Assembly (NCBI GenBank): GCA_002471185.1
Contig: DKPL01000023.1
Coordinates: 15,144-29,281 of the forward strand
Direction of reading: 5' to 3'
Source of the DNA: Bacteroides sp. UBA7335
GTDB lineage: Bacteria; Bacteroidota; Bacteroidia; Bacteroidales; Bacteroidaceae
Length of the DNA: 14,138 nucleotides
Shown here: one piece after another, positions 5,544 to 14,047 of the stretch
Layout of the letters: the number at the start of each line of letters is the position of its first letter
Position numbering within the stretch: position 1 is the first letter of the stretch
Translations under genes and position numbers: made by a program
Notes under the pieces: generated by a model
What the model saw: the letters and a program-made list of their open reading frames with translations, nothing else
Told to the model about the DNA's origin: nothing
The model's database searches: none

Positions 5544-7355
5544 TTATTTCGTTTTGCCTAAAAGCTCTTTAGCTACTGCTACAGCTGAATTTGCATTGTC
5601 ACTGTATCCATCGGCTCCAATTTGCATTGCAAAGTTTTTGTTGACGGGAGCACCTCCCACCATAATTTTCACCTGATGGCGTAAGCCCGATGCTTCTAGT
5701 GCATCAATAACCTCTTTCATATAAGTCATGGTAGTTGTTAATAAAGCGCTCATACAAAGTATGTCGGCTTGATGTTCCTTTACAGCCTCTACAAATTTAT
5801 CAGCAGGAACATCTATGCCTATATTAATCACCTCAAATCCACATCCTTCGAGCATTGAGGCAACAAGGTTTTTACCAATATCATGTAGATCACCTTTAAC
5901 TGTTCCAATGACTACTTTTCCGATTGTAGTCGATGCACTACCTTGTAACATTGGTTTTAATAACTCCAATGCTCCTTTCATGGCACGTCCTGCCATCAAT
6001 AATTGAGGAACAAATGCTTTTCCATCTTGGAAGCGTTGTCCCACTTCTCCCATAGCTTTAATCATATAATTGTTTATGATTTCTTGTGGAGCTACACCTT
6101 CTTGAATTGCTTTTTTGGTTACAGCTATGGCATCTTCCATTTTTCCAGCTACAATAGCATCGTAGAGTGGAGCGAGTTCTTCACTTTCTTCTTTATGGCA
6201 AGTTTCTATCTTTATGGCTTCAGTTTCAAGTTTGCTCTCATTGGCTAAATCACCATCAGCAGTCTCTTGTTGGTCGTTTTTAGAAGTATATTCTTCAATG
6301 ATACGCATGGCTTGCTCCACTTCACTCTCATTGTGAAAATCCATCTCAAGATGCACCCCGTCACCTCCAATATTGTCTAGCAATGGGCGTAGCTCATCTA
6401 AAGTAACCCAACATGCCATAACACTTTTTCCTGCTGCTAATATCTTTTTATATAAATCGTACCATTTCGGAGATCCCCCTTGAGGTTCACCAACCCCCGG
6501 TGTCCATTGTATAGCATTTAACTCTTTAATTTCGAGTAGTGCCGGCAAATGGTGCATAGCTCCTACACCATCAAGATGATAAAGCGTATAATCTATCTTT
6601 TGACATTGCTCACGAATAAAGGGTTGAACAAAACGACGGAAATCGTCTTCGCTAATCATAGTTGAAATATCACTTTGAAGTTTGGTCATCTTGCCGGGAG
6701 CCCATGCCGAAAAATAGCAGAATGCCATCTCATCATTCTCTTTAATTATATCGTATAGCTCATCGAATACTTTAAAATAGATATTATTAATCTGTTGCAT
6801 TTGTTGCTCTAAGACTTCCGGCTGCATCACTGTGTCAAGCAACACGCTGTCTGTCCCCTTTAAAGCAGCCAATACATCAAGTCCCTCCATAAGATCGGGC
6901 ATTCCTACATAGTAATGGCCATTGGCTTTAGCTTTACAAGCCTTTAAGAGCTCCTTGTGTAAAATCCAATTGGGATGCTCAGGATTAAATGTAATTTCAT
7001 CTGTAAAATTAGGGTTAGGATGAATCCAAATGGTATCTTCGCCCCCTTCGAATACTCCTCCTAATATGGCTGCAAGTGATCCTGGTCCTAACTGTGTGTT
7101 AGCCACTGGTAGCATATCTGCTTTCAGACAGCTATGTGCTATATACCAATCTAAATAATCGGCTCTCCATTGCGGATCAAACCATTTTTGATTTAAATCT
7201 ATGGGTGGTTGAGGCGCGGCAACACTAGCATGAGGTTTCACTCCTTCTTGAAAGTGCTCCCACATATTAAGTACAATACCTTTTTGATTCCACCAGTTTA
7301 TATATCGTTTTTTTGTTTCTTCTAAATTAGGTTTCCAAGTCTTCATATTATTCAT
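5544..7355 (-). CDS. Fusion of a UroD-type methyltransferase and a corrinoid-binding domain
   Basis: A 603-residue cytoplasmic protein in three parts. Residues 1 to about 355 form a UroD-like domain with Y-H260-L-D262-G-V-G-A-M-H-H and a following I-Q-W-T-P-G-V-G segment. Residues 358-391 are an acidic, low-complexity linker rich in E, D and K. Residues 392-603 are a MetH/MtaC-like corrinoid module: a helical cap (from E-E-L-A-P-L-Y-D), then the cobalt-ligand motif D489-L-H491-D-I-G494, then S-A-L-L-T-T-T-M and V-G-G-A-P-V. The zinc motif HxC of MtaA is replaced by HLD, so this half is probably the substrate-side methyltransferase rather than the thiol-side one. The layout recalls CmuA, which joins a methyltransferase to a corrinoid domain for chloromethane. 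It starts 3 bases after the GH31 stop, which implies translational coupling. I infer that it takes a methyl group from an O-methyl sugar onto its own cobalt. Confidence 0.86.
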   Translation of the reverse strand: MNNMKTWKPNLEETKKRYINWWNQKGIVLNMWEHFQEGVKPHASVAAPQPPIDLNQKWFDPQWRADYLDWYIAHSCLKADMLPVANTQLGPGSLAAILGGVFEGGEDTIWIHPNPNFTDEITFNPEHPNWILHKELLKACKAKANGHYYVGMPDLMEGLDVLAALKGTDSVLLDTVMQPEVLEQQMQQINNIYFKVFDELYDIIKENDEMAFCYFSAWAPGKMTKLQSDISTMISEDDFRRFVQPFIREQCQKIDYTLYHLDGVGAMHHLPALLEIKELNAIQWTPGVGEPQGGSPKWYDLYKKILAAGKSVMACWVTLDELRPLLDNIGGDGVHLEMDFHNESEVEQAMRIIEEYTSKNDQQETADGDLANESKLETEAIKIETCHKEESEELAPLYDAIVAGKMEDAIAVTKKAIQEGVAPQEIINNYMIKAMGEVGQRFQDGKAFVPQLLMAGRAMKGALELLKPMLQGSASTTIGKVVIGTVKGDLHDIGKNLVASMLEGCGFEVINIGIDVPADKFVEAVKEHQADILCMSALLTTTMTYMKEVIDALEASGLRHQVKIMVGGAPVNKNFAMQIGADGYSDNANSAVAVAKELLGKTK

Positions 7356-7358
7356 AAT

Positions 7359-9605
7359 TTATAATTTCCAAATTCCTTTAAATTCACCATTTATTTGTAT
7401 GTCAATACTTGTTGTTAAATCCATTTCATCTGTACACTCAACCGAGTGTGGATAAATAGCAATAGTTGCTCCTTTGCGCACATATACCGGCATTTCTTCT
7501 AAAGGTACTGTTACATCTTTATAGTATCGTTCACCTTCAAAGGTCTCTCCTGTAAAGAAATTTACCCATTTGCCTTCTGGTAAGTAAATGTCTCTTTTAT
7601 TCTCACTATTCATTATCGGAGCAACTAAGAAGTCATCACCAAAATAATATTCATCATCTATATGCCAGCATACTTTGTCAGTCGGATGATGAAATAATAA
7701 GGCGCGGAGTAAAGGGTATCCTGATGTTACTGCTTTTTGACTTTGCTTAATGATGTAGGGCAATAGCATATAACGTAGCTTCCACCATTTTTTGATAAGT
7801 GGTGCAATAGCGGGATAATGCCAGGGTTCGCGCTTGTTAGTTCCGTGATAACGGATATGAGATGAAAAGACTCCAAATTGAGTCCAACGCATATAGACAT
7901 CATCAGCTACAACTGAATTCATAAAGTTGGGTAGCGTATGAAATCCTGGAACATCATGACTCCAAAATGCAAACCCCGACAAACCAAAATGTAATCCTCC
8001 TTTTAAAGATCCTGCCAGTCCATCCCATGAGCTGCATGAGTCACCTCCCCAATGTAGTGGGTAGCGTTGACAACCCGCCCAAGCCGAACGAGCCCAAACA
8101 ATACCATCGCCAGTTACCTCTTTAGTAATTTCATAAGCTGCTTTCTGATAGAGTAATGAATATAAATTATTTAATAACTCGGGAGGCATGTTTTTGTATT
8201 TTGCATCCATGTGTATGTTTTCACCAAAATCTGTTTTGATACAAACCACCCCCATGTCAAGCAATCGTTTTAAGAGACCTTTGTACCATTCGGTAGCTTC
8301 AGGATAGGTAAAATCTATTGTTCCCGCATAATCAAGTGTTGAGAAATTTGATCCTTCGGAATCTTGAACTTTAGTTAATGGCGCAATGTAATCATTGGCT
8401 CGTGCTTCGTCTATTTGCTCTGCTTTTTCTGCTACATAAGGGAGTTGCCACAGAGAAACACGATAGCCATTATCTTTTAATTTTTTAATAAAGCCTTTCG
8501 GATCAGGAAAACGTTCTTTATTAAACTTCCACTCACAAAGCCAGTCTGTCTCGAACCAACCCGTATCAAGATGAATTACATCGCAAGGATAGTGCTCTTT
8601 TCTCATTCGCTCACAGATTTCACTTACTTCGTCTGCACTAAAATAAGTCATGCGGCTCATCCATACGCCAAAACTCCACAAGGGTGGCATGCTAGGATAA
8701 CCGGTCAAATCACGATATCCACGTTGAATTTCTTCAATAGTGTTGCCGGCAATTAAGAATACGTCAACTTGAGGTTGATCATTCAAAAACTGTACGGAAC
8801 GTGTAGAGTGTGAGGCCAATGATAGTTTGCTATAAGCACAAGTGTGATAAAATGCACCATAGAGTCTGCTTGAAATATAAAAAGGTATATTTTTATAGGT
8901 ACGTCTGTTATTTACCCCTTGTCCGTCTTGGTTTTTTAAGAAGAATGATTGTCCACTAAGGTCCATTTTAGCAAATCTTTCACCTGTTCCTGCAAAGCAT
9001 TCGTCTGGTTTACATTCAAAAGATAATGTAGCGCGTTCTTTGTGATTGTTAAGTTTACAGAAGGCTAAAGGTAACGCATCATATCTTGGAGGAGAAAAAT
9101 GATCATGAGCAGCCAAACGGATTTCACGATTTCCATCAGGATAAATACAAAGATCAAGAGTTGGCTGTGGATCGGGTAGTAAGTCGCTCCAATGATCTAA
9201 TAGAGGTTCTTTTGTATTAATTATGGCTCTTCTAACACCATCATGCGTCTCAATTTTCCATCCTTCGTTAACTTTTATAGCTTTTAAGGATAGCTTGTTT
9301 ATTCGATTGCTAAATTGTAGCATCTCTGATTTATCGCATACTTCTTCTCCTTCAAAACTTAAAAATAATCGAGTTATATTGGAGGCATACTGTCTAATGA
9401 TTAATGTGTGATGCTCTTGCACTGTGTCAAGATCGGACATCATGTCATTTGACAAAAGTTGTTTTTGAAAAGGTATGTCAATATATATGTCTCCATCTTT
9501 CTCATAAACATTTGTTGGAGAGTAGGCTTTCCATAATGATTCGTCTTTTGATAGTTCGGTATCAAAATCTAGAAAATCAAATAAATGATAATTAGTTGGT
9601 CTCAT
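7359..9605 (-). CDS. Glycoside hydrolase family 31, YicI-like alpha-xylosidase/alpha-glycosidase
   Basis: A 748-residue retaining alpha-glycosidase. The nucleophile is D459 in C-I-K-T-D-F-G-E and the acid/base is D522 in H-W-G-G-D; both match the E. coli alpha-xylosidase YicI, as do SLKGGLHFGLSGFAFWSHD (534-551) and the F-P-D-P-K-G segment at 366-371. An N-terminal beta-sandwich (about 1-300) precedes the TIM barrel, and C-terminal beta domains finish the protein at full length. There is no signal peptide, so it acts in the cytoplasm, like YicI, on material already imported. It starts 16 bases after the GH141-like gene and ends 3 bases before the methyltransferase fusion. Alpha-xylosidase is the best specificity guess; alpha-glucosidase or another alpha-glycosidase activity remains possible, and a methylated glycone is my inference from the neighbours. 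Confidence 0.92.
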   Translation of the reverse strand: MRPTNYHLFDFLDFDTELSKDESLWKAYSPTNVYEKDGDIYIDIPFQKQLLSNDMMSDLDTVQEHHTLIIRQYASNITRLFLSFEGEEVCDKSEMLQFSNRINKLSLKAIKVNEGWKIETHDGVRRAIINTKEPLLDHWSDLLPDPQPTLDLCIYPDGNREIRLAAHDHFSPPRYDALPLAFCKLNNHKERATLSFECKPDECFAGTGERFAKMDLSGQSFFLKNQDGQGVNNRRTYKNIPFYISSRLYGAFYHTCAYSKLSLASHSTRSVQFLNDQPQVDVFLIAGNTIEEIQRGYRDLTGYPSMPPLWSFGVWMSRMTYFSADEVSEICERMRKEHYPCDVIHLDTGWFETDWLCEWKFNKERFPDPKGFIKKLKDNGYRVSLWQLPYVAEKAEQIDEARANDYIAPLTKVQDSEGSNFSTLDYAGTIDFTYPEATEWYKGLLKRLLDMGVVCIKTDFGENIHMDAKYKNMPPELLNNLYSLLYQKAAYEITKEVTGDGIVWARSAWAGCQRYPLHWGGDSCSSWDGLAGSLKGGLHFGLSGFAFWSHDVPGFHTLPNFMNSVVADDVYMRWTQFGVFSSHIRYHGTNKREPWHYPAIAPLIKKWWKLRYMLLPYIIKQSQKAVTSGYPLLRALLFHHPTDKVCWHIDDEYYFGDDFLVAPIMNSENKRDIYLPEGKWVNFFTGETFEGERYYKDVTVPLEEMPVYVRKGATIAIYPHSVECTDEMDLTTSIDIQINGEFKGIWKL

Positions 9606-9621
9606 ATTGTTTTATATAATG

Positions 9622-11463
9622 TTACTTTTTTATTCTTCCAGCCTTTAGCTTAATACTTTCGGGTACTTGTGGGCCATTAGTTAACCATACACTATTAGGT
9701 CCGGGGCGATTCGTTCCAAATCGCTCTTCAGGACACCAGTTGTTCTCTACTCTATAACCATCAGTAGCTTCATCGAAATAGATGTAGAATGCTCGGTCAT
9801 TGGTGGCATAAGGTGCATCAATTAGGGTTTCTATTCTATTATTAATCATTATTGAACCCGGTTGGTTGGATAGTGTATACAATCCTCCTGCATCATAAAG
9901 TTGTTTTGCAAAATGATGTATATAGTTGGCTTCAATTCGGTTATTTTTCATTCCACTTTCTAAAGAAGTCCACCCCCAGCCAATACATATACCTGAATAA
10001 TTAACGTGTGAAACTTCGTTGTGGGTAATAGTTGTGTTTTTTACATACCCTGCTCCGATACCAACAGCTCCCCAATCTTCATTAGTCGTATTTGTAATTA
10101 AGTTGTTGTGGATTAGTATATTATCACATAACTTTTCTTGAATGGAAGGCTTATAGGGAATATGGGTTTCAAAACCTTTATCGGGAAATGTACCAATTAG
10201 AATAGCTGTTCCTCCAATATCTGTAAATGTGCAATTCTGTATTTTGCTATGTGTTACTCCCTCAATAAAGTCAACTCCTGTTGCACCTAAATGTTGAAAA
10301 ATGCATCCATCAAATGAAATGTGATTTGCATAAGAAGCAATAATGGCAGATTTTGGTCTTTTTATCCAAGCTTGATTTTCTAATTCAGCTTTTTCCGGTA
10401 GTCCGGGAATTGGTAACTTATAAGCATCAATTAATGGAAATCCTCCTTGTAGTGTCACATGACCTTCGTGTGATGGAGTGTTCCAAGCTACGTATTCAAA
10501 GTTGATATTCTGAAAATGAATATGCTCTACTGGGCGTTCATGGCTTCCTGCTATTTCTAAAATAGTTTCCAGTCCGGGAGCTATAACTTCGGCTGAAGTC
10601 ATATCTTCACCAATTCTAGGATAATAGTAAATTCTGCCTGAAGGATAATCTTGATACCACTCTCCTGGTTCGTCAATAAATTCAAGAGCATTCATTAAGC
10701 AAAATGATGAGTTGCCTTTTTCTCCATTAATTACCGGTTGTGGCCATGGATGAGAAAACTCTAACTTGCTTTCGGGTTGGTGAAAACTAACCACCGTGTT
10801 TACTCCATCGCTTTGCATTGAAGCAACTCTTAAAATAGCTATTGCCCAACGCTGATGTACCATCATTTCCAATTGATTAGCTAGTTTTAGATTTTCGATT
10901 GATGGAGTGGGGATGGTAATTGTTTCATTGTCGGGGTTAAAATCAATCATTCGCTCCATCACTCCTGATGCAAATTGACTGGCTTTTTGTGCTTTAATCC
11001 CATTTATCCAGAGTTGTCTGAACTCTAATAATTTATTTCCTTTTGATGGAGCATCTGTCCACCAAATTTTAGAACGTAGATGTGAAGCTATACGAGAGTC
11101 TTCACATCCTTTTTGCCATTGAAATACATTTATTCCTGCTATAATTTTAGCTTTATTGTGCTGAGTCGATGAAATAATGGTGGGGGAGTCACTTGTTCCA
11201 CTATCTTCGGGACGAATAAATAAAGCTTGAGGTTGTTTATATATTCCTGGCTCTAAGCGGATGTCAATTCCACCAATAACTTTGGAGTCTTTCAACCGTC
11301 TCCACTCACGCGCCTGTTTTAGGGCTTGACTTAATGTTTTGAGAGGTTGCTCTTTTGTACCGGAGTTTGTGTCGCTACCCAGTGGAGATACATATATTTC
11401 TTCGGCTTTGGAAGTATTGATAAATAATAGACAACTTAGAATTGCGATATATAGTTTTTTCAT
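9622..11463 (-). CDS. Secreted right-handed beta-helix glycosidase, GH141-like
   Basis: A 613-residue exported protein. Residues 1-20 are a signal peptide ending S-K-A before E-E, with no lipobox Cys, so it is probably periplasmic. The mature start I-Y-V-S-P-L-G-S-D-T-N-S-G-T-K-E-Q-P-L is typical of parallel beta-helix carbohydrate enzymes. Central segments such as H-Q-R-W-A-I-A-I-L-R, E-P-G-E-W-Y, A-E-V-I-A-P-G-L-E, G-G-T-A-I-L-I-G and E-D-W-G-A-V-G-I-G-A-G-Y strongly resemble, from memory, the Bacteroides GH141 alpha-L-fucosidase involved in rhamnogalacturonan-II breakdown. The second half shows repeated I-x-x-N-x-I/F rungs expected of the coil. GH141 also includes a xylanase, so activity is uncertain. 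It is the first gene of the four-gene operon, and would trim glycan fragments in the periplasm before uptake. Confidence 0.82.
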   Translation of the reverse strand: MKKLYIAILSCLLFINTSKAEEIYVSPLGSDTNSGTKEQPLKTLSQALKQAREWRRLKDSKVIGGIDIRLEPGIYKQPQALFIRPEDSGTSDSPTIISSTQHNKAKIIAGINVFQWQKGCEDSRIASHLRSKIWWTDAPSKGNKLLEFRQLWINGIKAQKASQFASGVMERMIDFNPDNETITIPTPSIENLKLANQLEMMVHQRWAIAILRVASMQSDGVNTVVSFHQPESKLEFSHPWPQPVINGEKGNSSFCLMNALEFIDEPGEWYQDYPSGRIYYYPRIGEDMTSAEVIAPGLETILEIAGSHERPVEHIHFQNINFEYVAWNTPSHEGHVTLQGGFPLIDAYKLPIPGLPEKAELENQAWIKRPKSAIIASYANHISFDGCIFQHLGATGVDFIEGVTHSKIQNCTFTDIGGTAILIGTFPDKGFETHIPYKPSIQEKLCDNILIHNNLITNTTNEDWGAVGIGAGYVKNTTITHNEVSHVNYSGICIGWGWTSLESGMKNNRIEANYIHHFAKQLYDAGGLYTLSNQPGSIMINNRIETLIDAPYATNDRAFYIYFDEATDGYRVENNWCPEERFGTNRPGPNSVWLTNGPQVPESIKLKAGRIKK

Positions 11464-11540
11464 TCGTAATTCGATTTTTTTAGTGTTAACTCAATATAGA
11501 CGCTTGTTTTTTAGCTTCGTACTCTATTTATCTATTATTT

Positions 11541-11575
11541 AATTGAAGCTTATTTACTAGATTATTGCTTCAATT
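11541..11575. promoter_or_regulatory. Inverted repeat in the divergent intergenic region, possible operator
   Basis: AATTGAAGC (11541-11549) and GCTTCAATT (11567-11575) form a perfect 9-bp inverted repeat with 17 bases between the arms. It lies 78-112 bases upstream of the GH141-like start, where an activator of the glycan operon would bind. No T-run marks it as a terminator. The regulator is not in the window. I could not find a convincing TAnnTTTG promoter on the minus strand; TATATTGA near 11490 is only a partial match, consistent with a need for an activator. Confidence 0.45.
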
Positions 11576-11648
11576 TCTTATATATTTGTTTGGTTTACTA
11601 CTTAATTCGTTTCGCAACGACTCATATTACCTAAATGATCGTTTACAT

Positions 11649-11679
11649 TTTGTTACATTAAACAAAACTGCTATTTTTG
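11649..11679 (+). promoter_or_regulatory. Bacteroidetes-type promoter for the Dabb-dsbD pair
   Basis: TTTG at 11649-11652 and TATTTTTG at 11672-11679 match both boxes of the Bacteroidetes consensus with a 19-base spacer. Transcription would begin a few bases after the second box, leaving a leader of about 45 bases before ATG 11731. The first box is buried in a 7-bp inverted repeat, TTTTGTT (11648-11654) and AACAAAA (11661-11667), which could be a repressor site or chance. Confidence 0.8.
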
Positions 11680-11730
11680 CAAGGTATATTAAGACAATAT
11701 AAAAACGAACAGATTAAAATCAATTATTAA

Positions 11731-12030
11731 ATGATTAAACACATTGTATTATTTAAATTGAAAGCCGAACTTAGTACAGATGCTAAAAAAGTTTTGATGA
11801 ACAATTTTAAAGAAGCTATTGAAGCTCTGCCTGCTAAAATTTCAGTGATTCGTAAAGTTGAAGTGGGGTTAAATATTAATCCAAATGAAACTTGGGATAT
11901 AGCACTTTATAGTGAGTTTGACTCTTTGGAAGATGTGAAAATCTACGCTACACATCCTGATCACATAGCAGCTGCTACAATCATAGCCGATGCAAAAGAA
12001 AGTCGATCATGTGTTGATTATGAAGTATAA
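11731..12030 (+). CDS. Dabb (stress-responsive A/B barrel) domain protein
   Basis: A 99-residue cytoplasmic protein that is one complete Dabb domain, a small ferredoxin-like alpha/beta barrel that usually dimerises. It starts M-I-K-H-I-V-L-F-K-L-K, the family's first strand, has W-D-I-A-L-Y-S-E-F (third strand) and the conserved H-P-D-H-I near 75-79. Bacterial members are mostly of unknown function, and no catalytic role can be read here. It is the first gene after the promoter at 11649-11679 and is followed 19 bases later by the dsbD-like gene, so the two are probably co-transcribed. Confidence 0.88.
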   Translation: MIKHIVLFKLKAELSTDAKKVLMNNFKEAIEALPAKISVIRKVEVGLNINPNETWDIALYSEFDSLEDVKIYATHPDHIAAATIIADAKESRSCVDYEV

Positions 12031-12049
12031 ATAGAAACTGATATAATAA

Positions 12050-14026
12050 ATGAAAAAGATATACTCTTTATGTTTAATGCTTTTGGTAGCATTGGCAGCA
12101 TACGCACAAATTCAAGAACCTGTAAAGGTTAAGACTGAGCTGAATAAATTGTCTGATACAGAAGCGGAAATTGTTTTTTTTGCCTCAATTGAAGATGGAT
12201 GGCATCTTTATTCTACCGATCTTGGTGCCGGTGGCCCTATTTCTGCAACCTTTAATGTGGATAAAATGCAAGGTGCTGAACTTGATGGTAAATTAAAAGC
12301 AATAGGCGATGAAATAACGACTTTTGATAAGTTATTTGAAATGCAGGTTCGCTACTTCTCTAATAATGCAAAGTTTGTTCAAAAGCTAAAGCTGATAGCT
12401 GCAACTTATGAAATTGATGGATATCTTGAATATGGTGCGTGTAATGATGAGAATTGCTTACCTCCAACTCAAGTTCCTTTTCAATTTTCAGGTTCAACAG
12501 GTATTGTCAATTCATCTTCTGTAAATGTTGCTGATAATAATGTTGAATCGACTAAAGAGGAGGTTAAAACACAAGAGGCATTAACCCCAGATTATCTTTG
12601 GCGCCCGGTTATAGATGAGTTGCATACTTTCGGTGATGATACTACTCCTAAAGATATGTCGTGGATTTATATATTTGTAACAGGCTTCTTAGGTGGATTA
12701 TTGGCTTTGCTTACACCATGCGTTTGGCCTATCATACCAATGACTGTAAGTTTCTTCTTAAAACGTTCAAAAGATAAGAAGAAAGGCATAAGAGATGCTT
12801 GGACATATGGCGCTTCAATAGTTGTGATTTATGTTACTTTAGGGGTGGTTATTACTGCTATTTTTGGTGCAAGTGCATTAAATGCTCTTTCCACCAATGC
12901 GGTTTTCAATATTCTATTTTGTTTAATGCTGGTTATTTTTGCGGCTTCTTTTTTTGGCGCTTTCGAAATCAGCTTGCCTTCAAAATGGAGTACAGCTGTA
13001 GATAGTAAAGCTGAGGCAACTACCGGTTTACTGAGCATCTTTTTAATGGCATTCACTTTGTCGTTGGTCTCTTTTTCGTGTACCGGACCTATCATTGGTT
13101 TCTTGTTGGTTCAAGTTTCTACATCGGGTAGTATGGTTGCTCCTGCTATCGGTATGTTTGGTTTTGCTATTGCACTAGCGCTTCCTTTTACTTTATTTGC
13201 TTTATTCCCATCTTGGTTAAAGTCTATGCCAAAATCGGGTGGATGGATGAACGTGATAAAAGTAACTCTTGGCTTTTTGGAATTAGCATTTGCGTTAAAA
13301 TTCTTATCGGTTGCCGATTTGGCTTACGGATGGAGAATCTTAGATAGAGAAACTTTTCTTGCTCTTTGGATTACGTTGTTTACTTTGCTTGGCCTTTATC
13401 TGTTGGGTAAAATTAAATTTGCTCATGATGATGACTCAGACAAAGTAAGTGTGCCTCGTTTCTTTATGGCACTTATCTCTTTGGCGTTTGCTATCTATAT
13501 GATTCCCGGATTATGGGGAGCACCATTGAAAGCGGTTAGCGCCTTTGCACCTCCTATGCAGACACAAGATTTTAATTTGTACGATAATGAGGTTCATGCT
13601 AAGTTTGATGACTACGATTTGGGAATGGAGTATGCACGTCAACATAATAAACCTGTAATGCTTGACTTTACTGGATATGGATGTGTGAACTGCCGTAAGA
13701 TGGAATTGTCTGTATGGACTAATCAAAAAGTGAGTGATATTATAAATAACGATTATGTTTTAATAACGTTATACGTTGATAATAAGACTCCACTTTCTGA
13801 ACCTGTAAAAGTTACTGAAAATGGTACAACACGCACTTTACGCACCGTAGGTGATAAGTGGAGTTATTTGCAACGAATTAAATTCGGTGCTAATGCTCAA
13901 CCATTCTATGTATTGGTTAATAATGAAGGTGCTCCGTTGAATAAACCATATGGCTTTGATGAGAGTGTTCCAAAATATATCGAATTCCTACAAACAGGTT
14001 TGGATAACTATAAAAAAGAAAAATAA
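12050..14026 (+). CDS. dsbD: DsbD-family thiol:disulfide interchange protein
   Basis: A 658-residue inner-membrane protein that carries electrons from cytoplasmic thioredoxin to periplasmic thiol proteins. A signal peptide covers about residues 1-19 (ending A-Y-A). The periplasmic N-terminal domain has the Cys pair C131 and C136 in C-N-D-E-N-C. About eight membrane segments span 205-490, with the CcdA-type redox cysteines C224 in T-P-C-V-W-P and C344 in S-F-S-C-T-G-P. The C-terminal thioredoxin domain has C545-V-N-C548. All six catalytic cysteines are therefore present and the protein is full length. It follows the Dabb gene by 19 bases. Nothing links it to the glycan genes beyond position; supply of reducing power to exported enzymes is a general role only. 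Confidence 0.95.
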   Translation: MKKIYSLCLMLLVALAAYAQIQEPVKVKTELNKLSDTEAEIVFFASIEDGWHLYSTDLGAGGPISATFNVDKMQGAELDGKLKAIGDEITTFDKLFEMQVRYFSNNAKFVQKLKLIAATYEIDGYLEYGACNDENCLPPTQVPFQFSGSTGIVNSSSVNVADNNVESTKEEVKTQEALTPDYLWRPVIDELHTFGDDTTPKDMSWIYIFVTGFLGGLLALLTPCVWPIIPMTVSFFLKRSKDKKKGIRDAWTYGASIVVIYVTLGVVITAIFGASALNALSTNAVFNILFCLMLVIFAASFFGAFEISLPSKWSTAVDSKAEATTGLLSIFLMAFTLSLVSFSCTGPIIGFLLVQVSTSGSMVAPAIGMFGFAIALALPFTLFALFPSWLKSMPKSGGWMNVIKVTLGFLELAFALKFLSVADLAYGWRILDRETFLALWITLFTLLGLYLLGKIKFAHDDDSDKVSVPRFFMALISLAFAIYMIPGLWGAPLKAVSAFAPPMQTQDFNLYDNEVHAKFDDYDLGMEYARQHNKPVMLDFTGYGCVNCRKMELSVWTNQKVSDIINNDYVLITLYVDNKTPLSEPVKVTENGTTRTLRTVGDKWSYLQRIKFGANAQPFYVLVNNEGAPLNKPYGFDESVPKYIEFLQTGLDNYKKEK

Positions 14027-14047
14027 CGATATTCGTTGACTAAAAAA

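Noticed and set aside
12829..13095. Antisense 88-codon frame within dsbD and similar antisense frames in the other genes
   Set aside because: They are shadows of well-supported genes, have no recognisable domains and no promoter.
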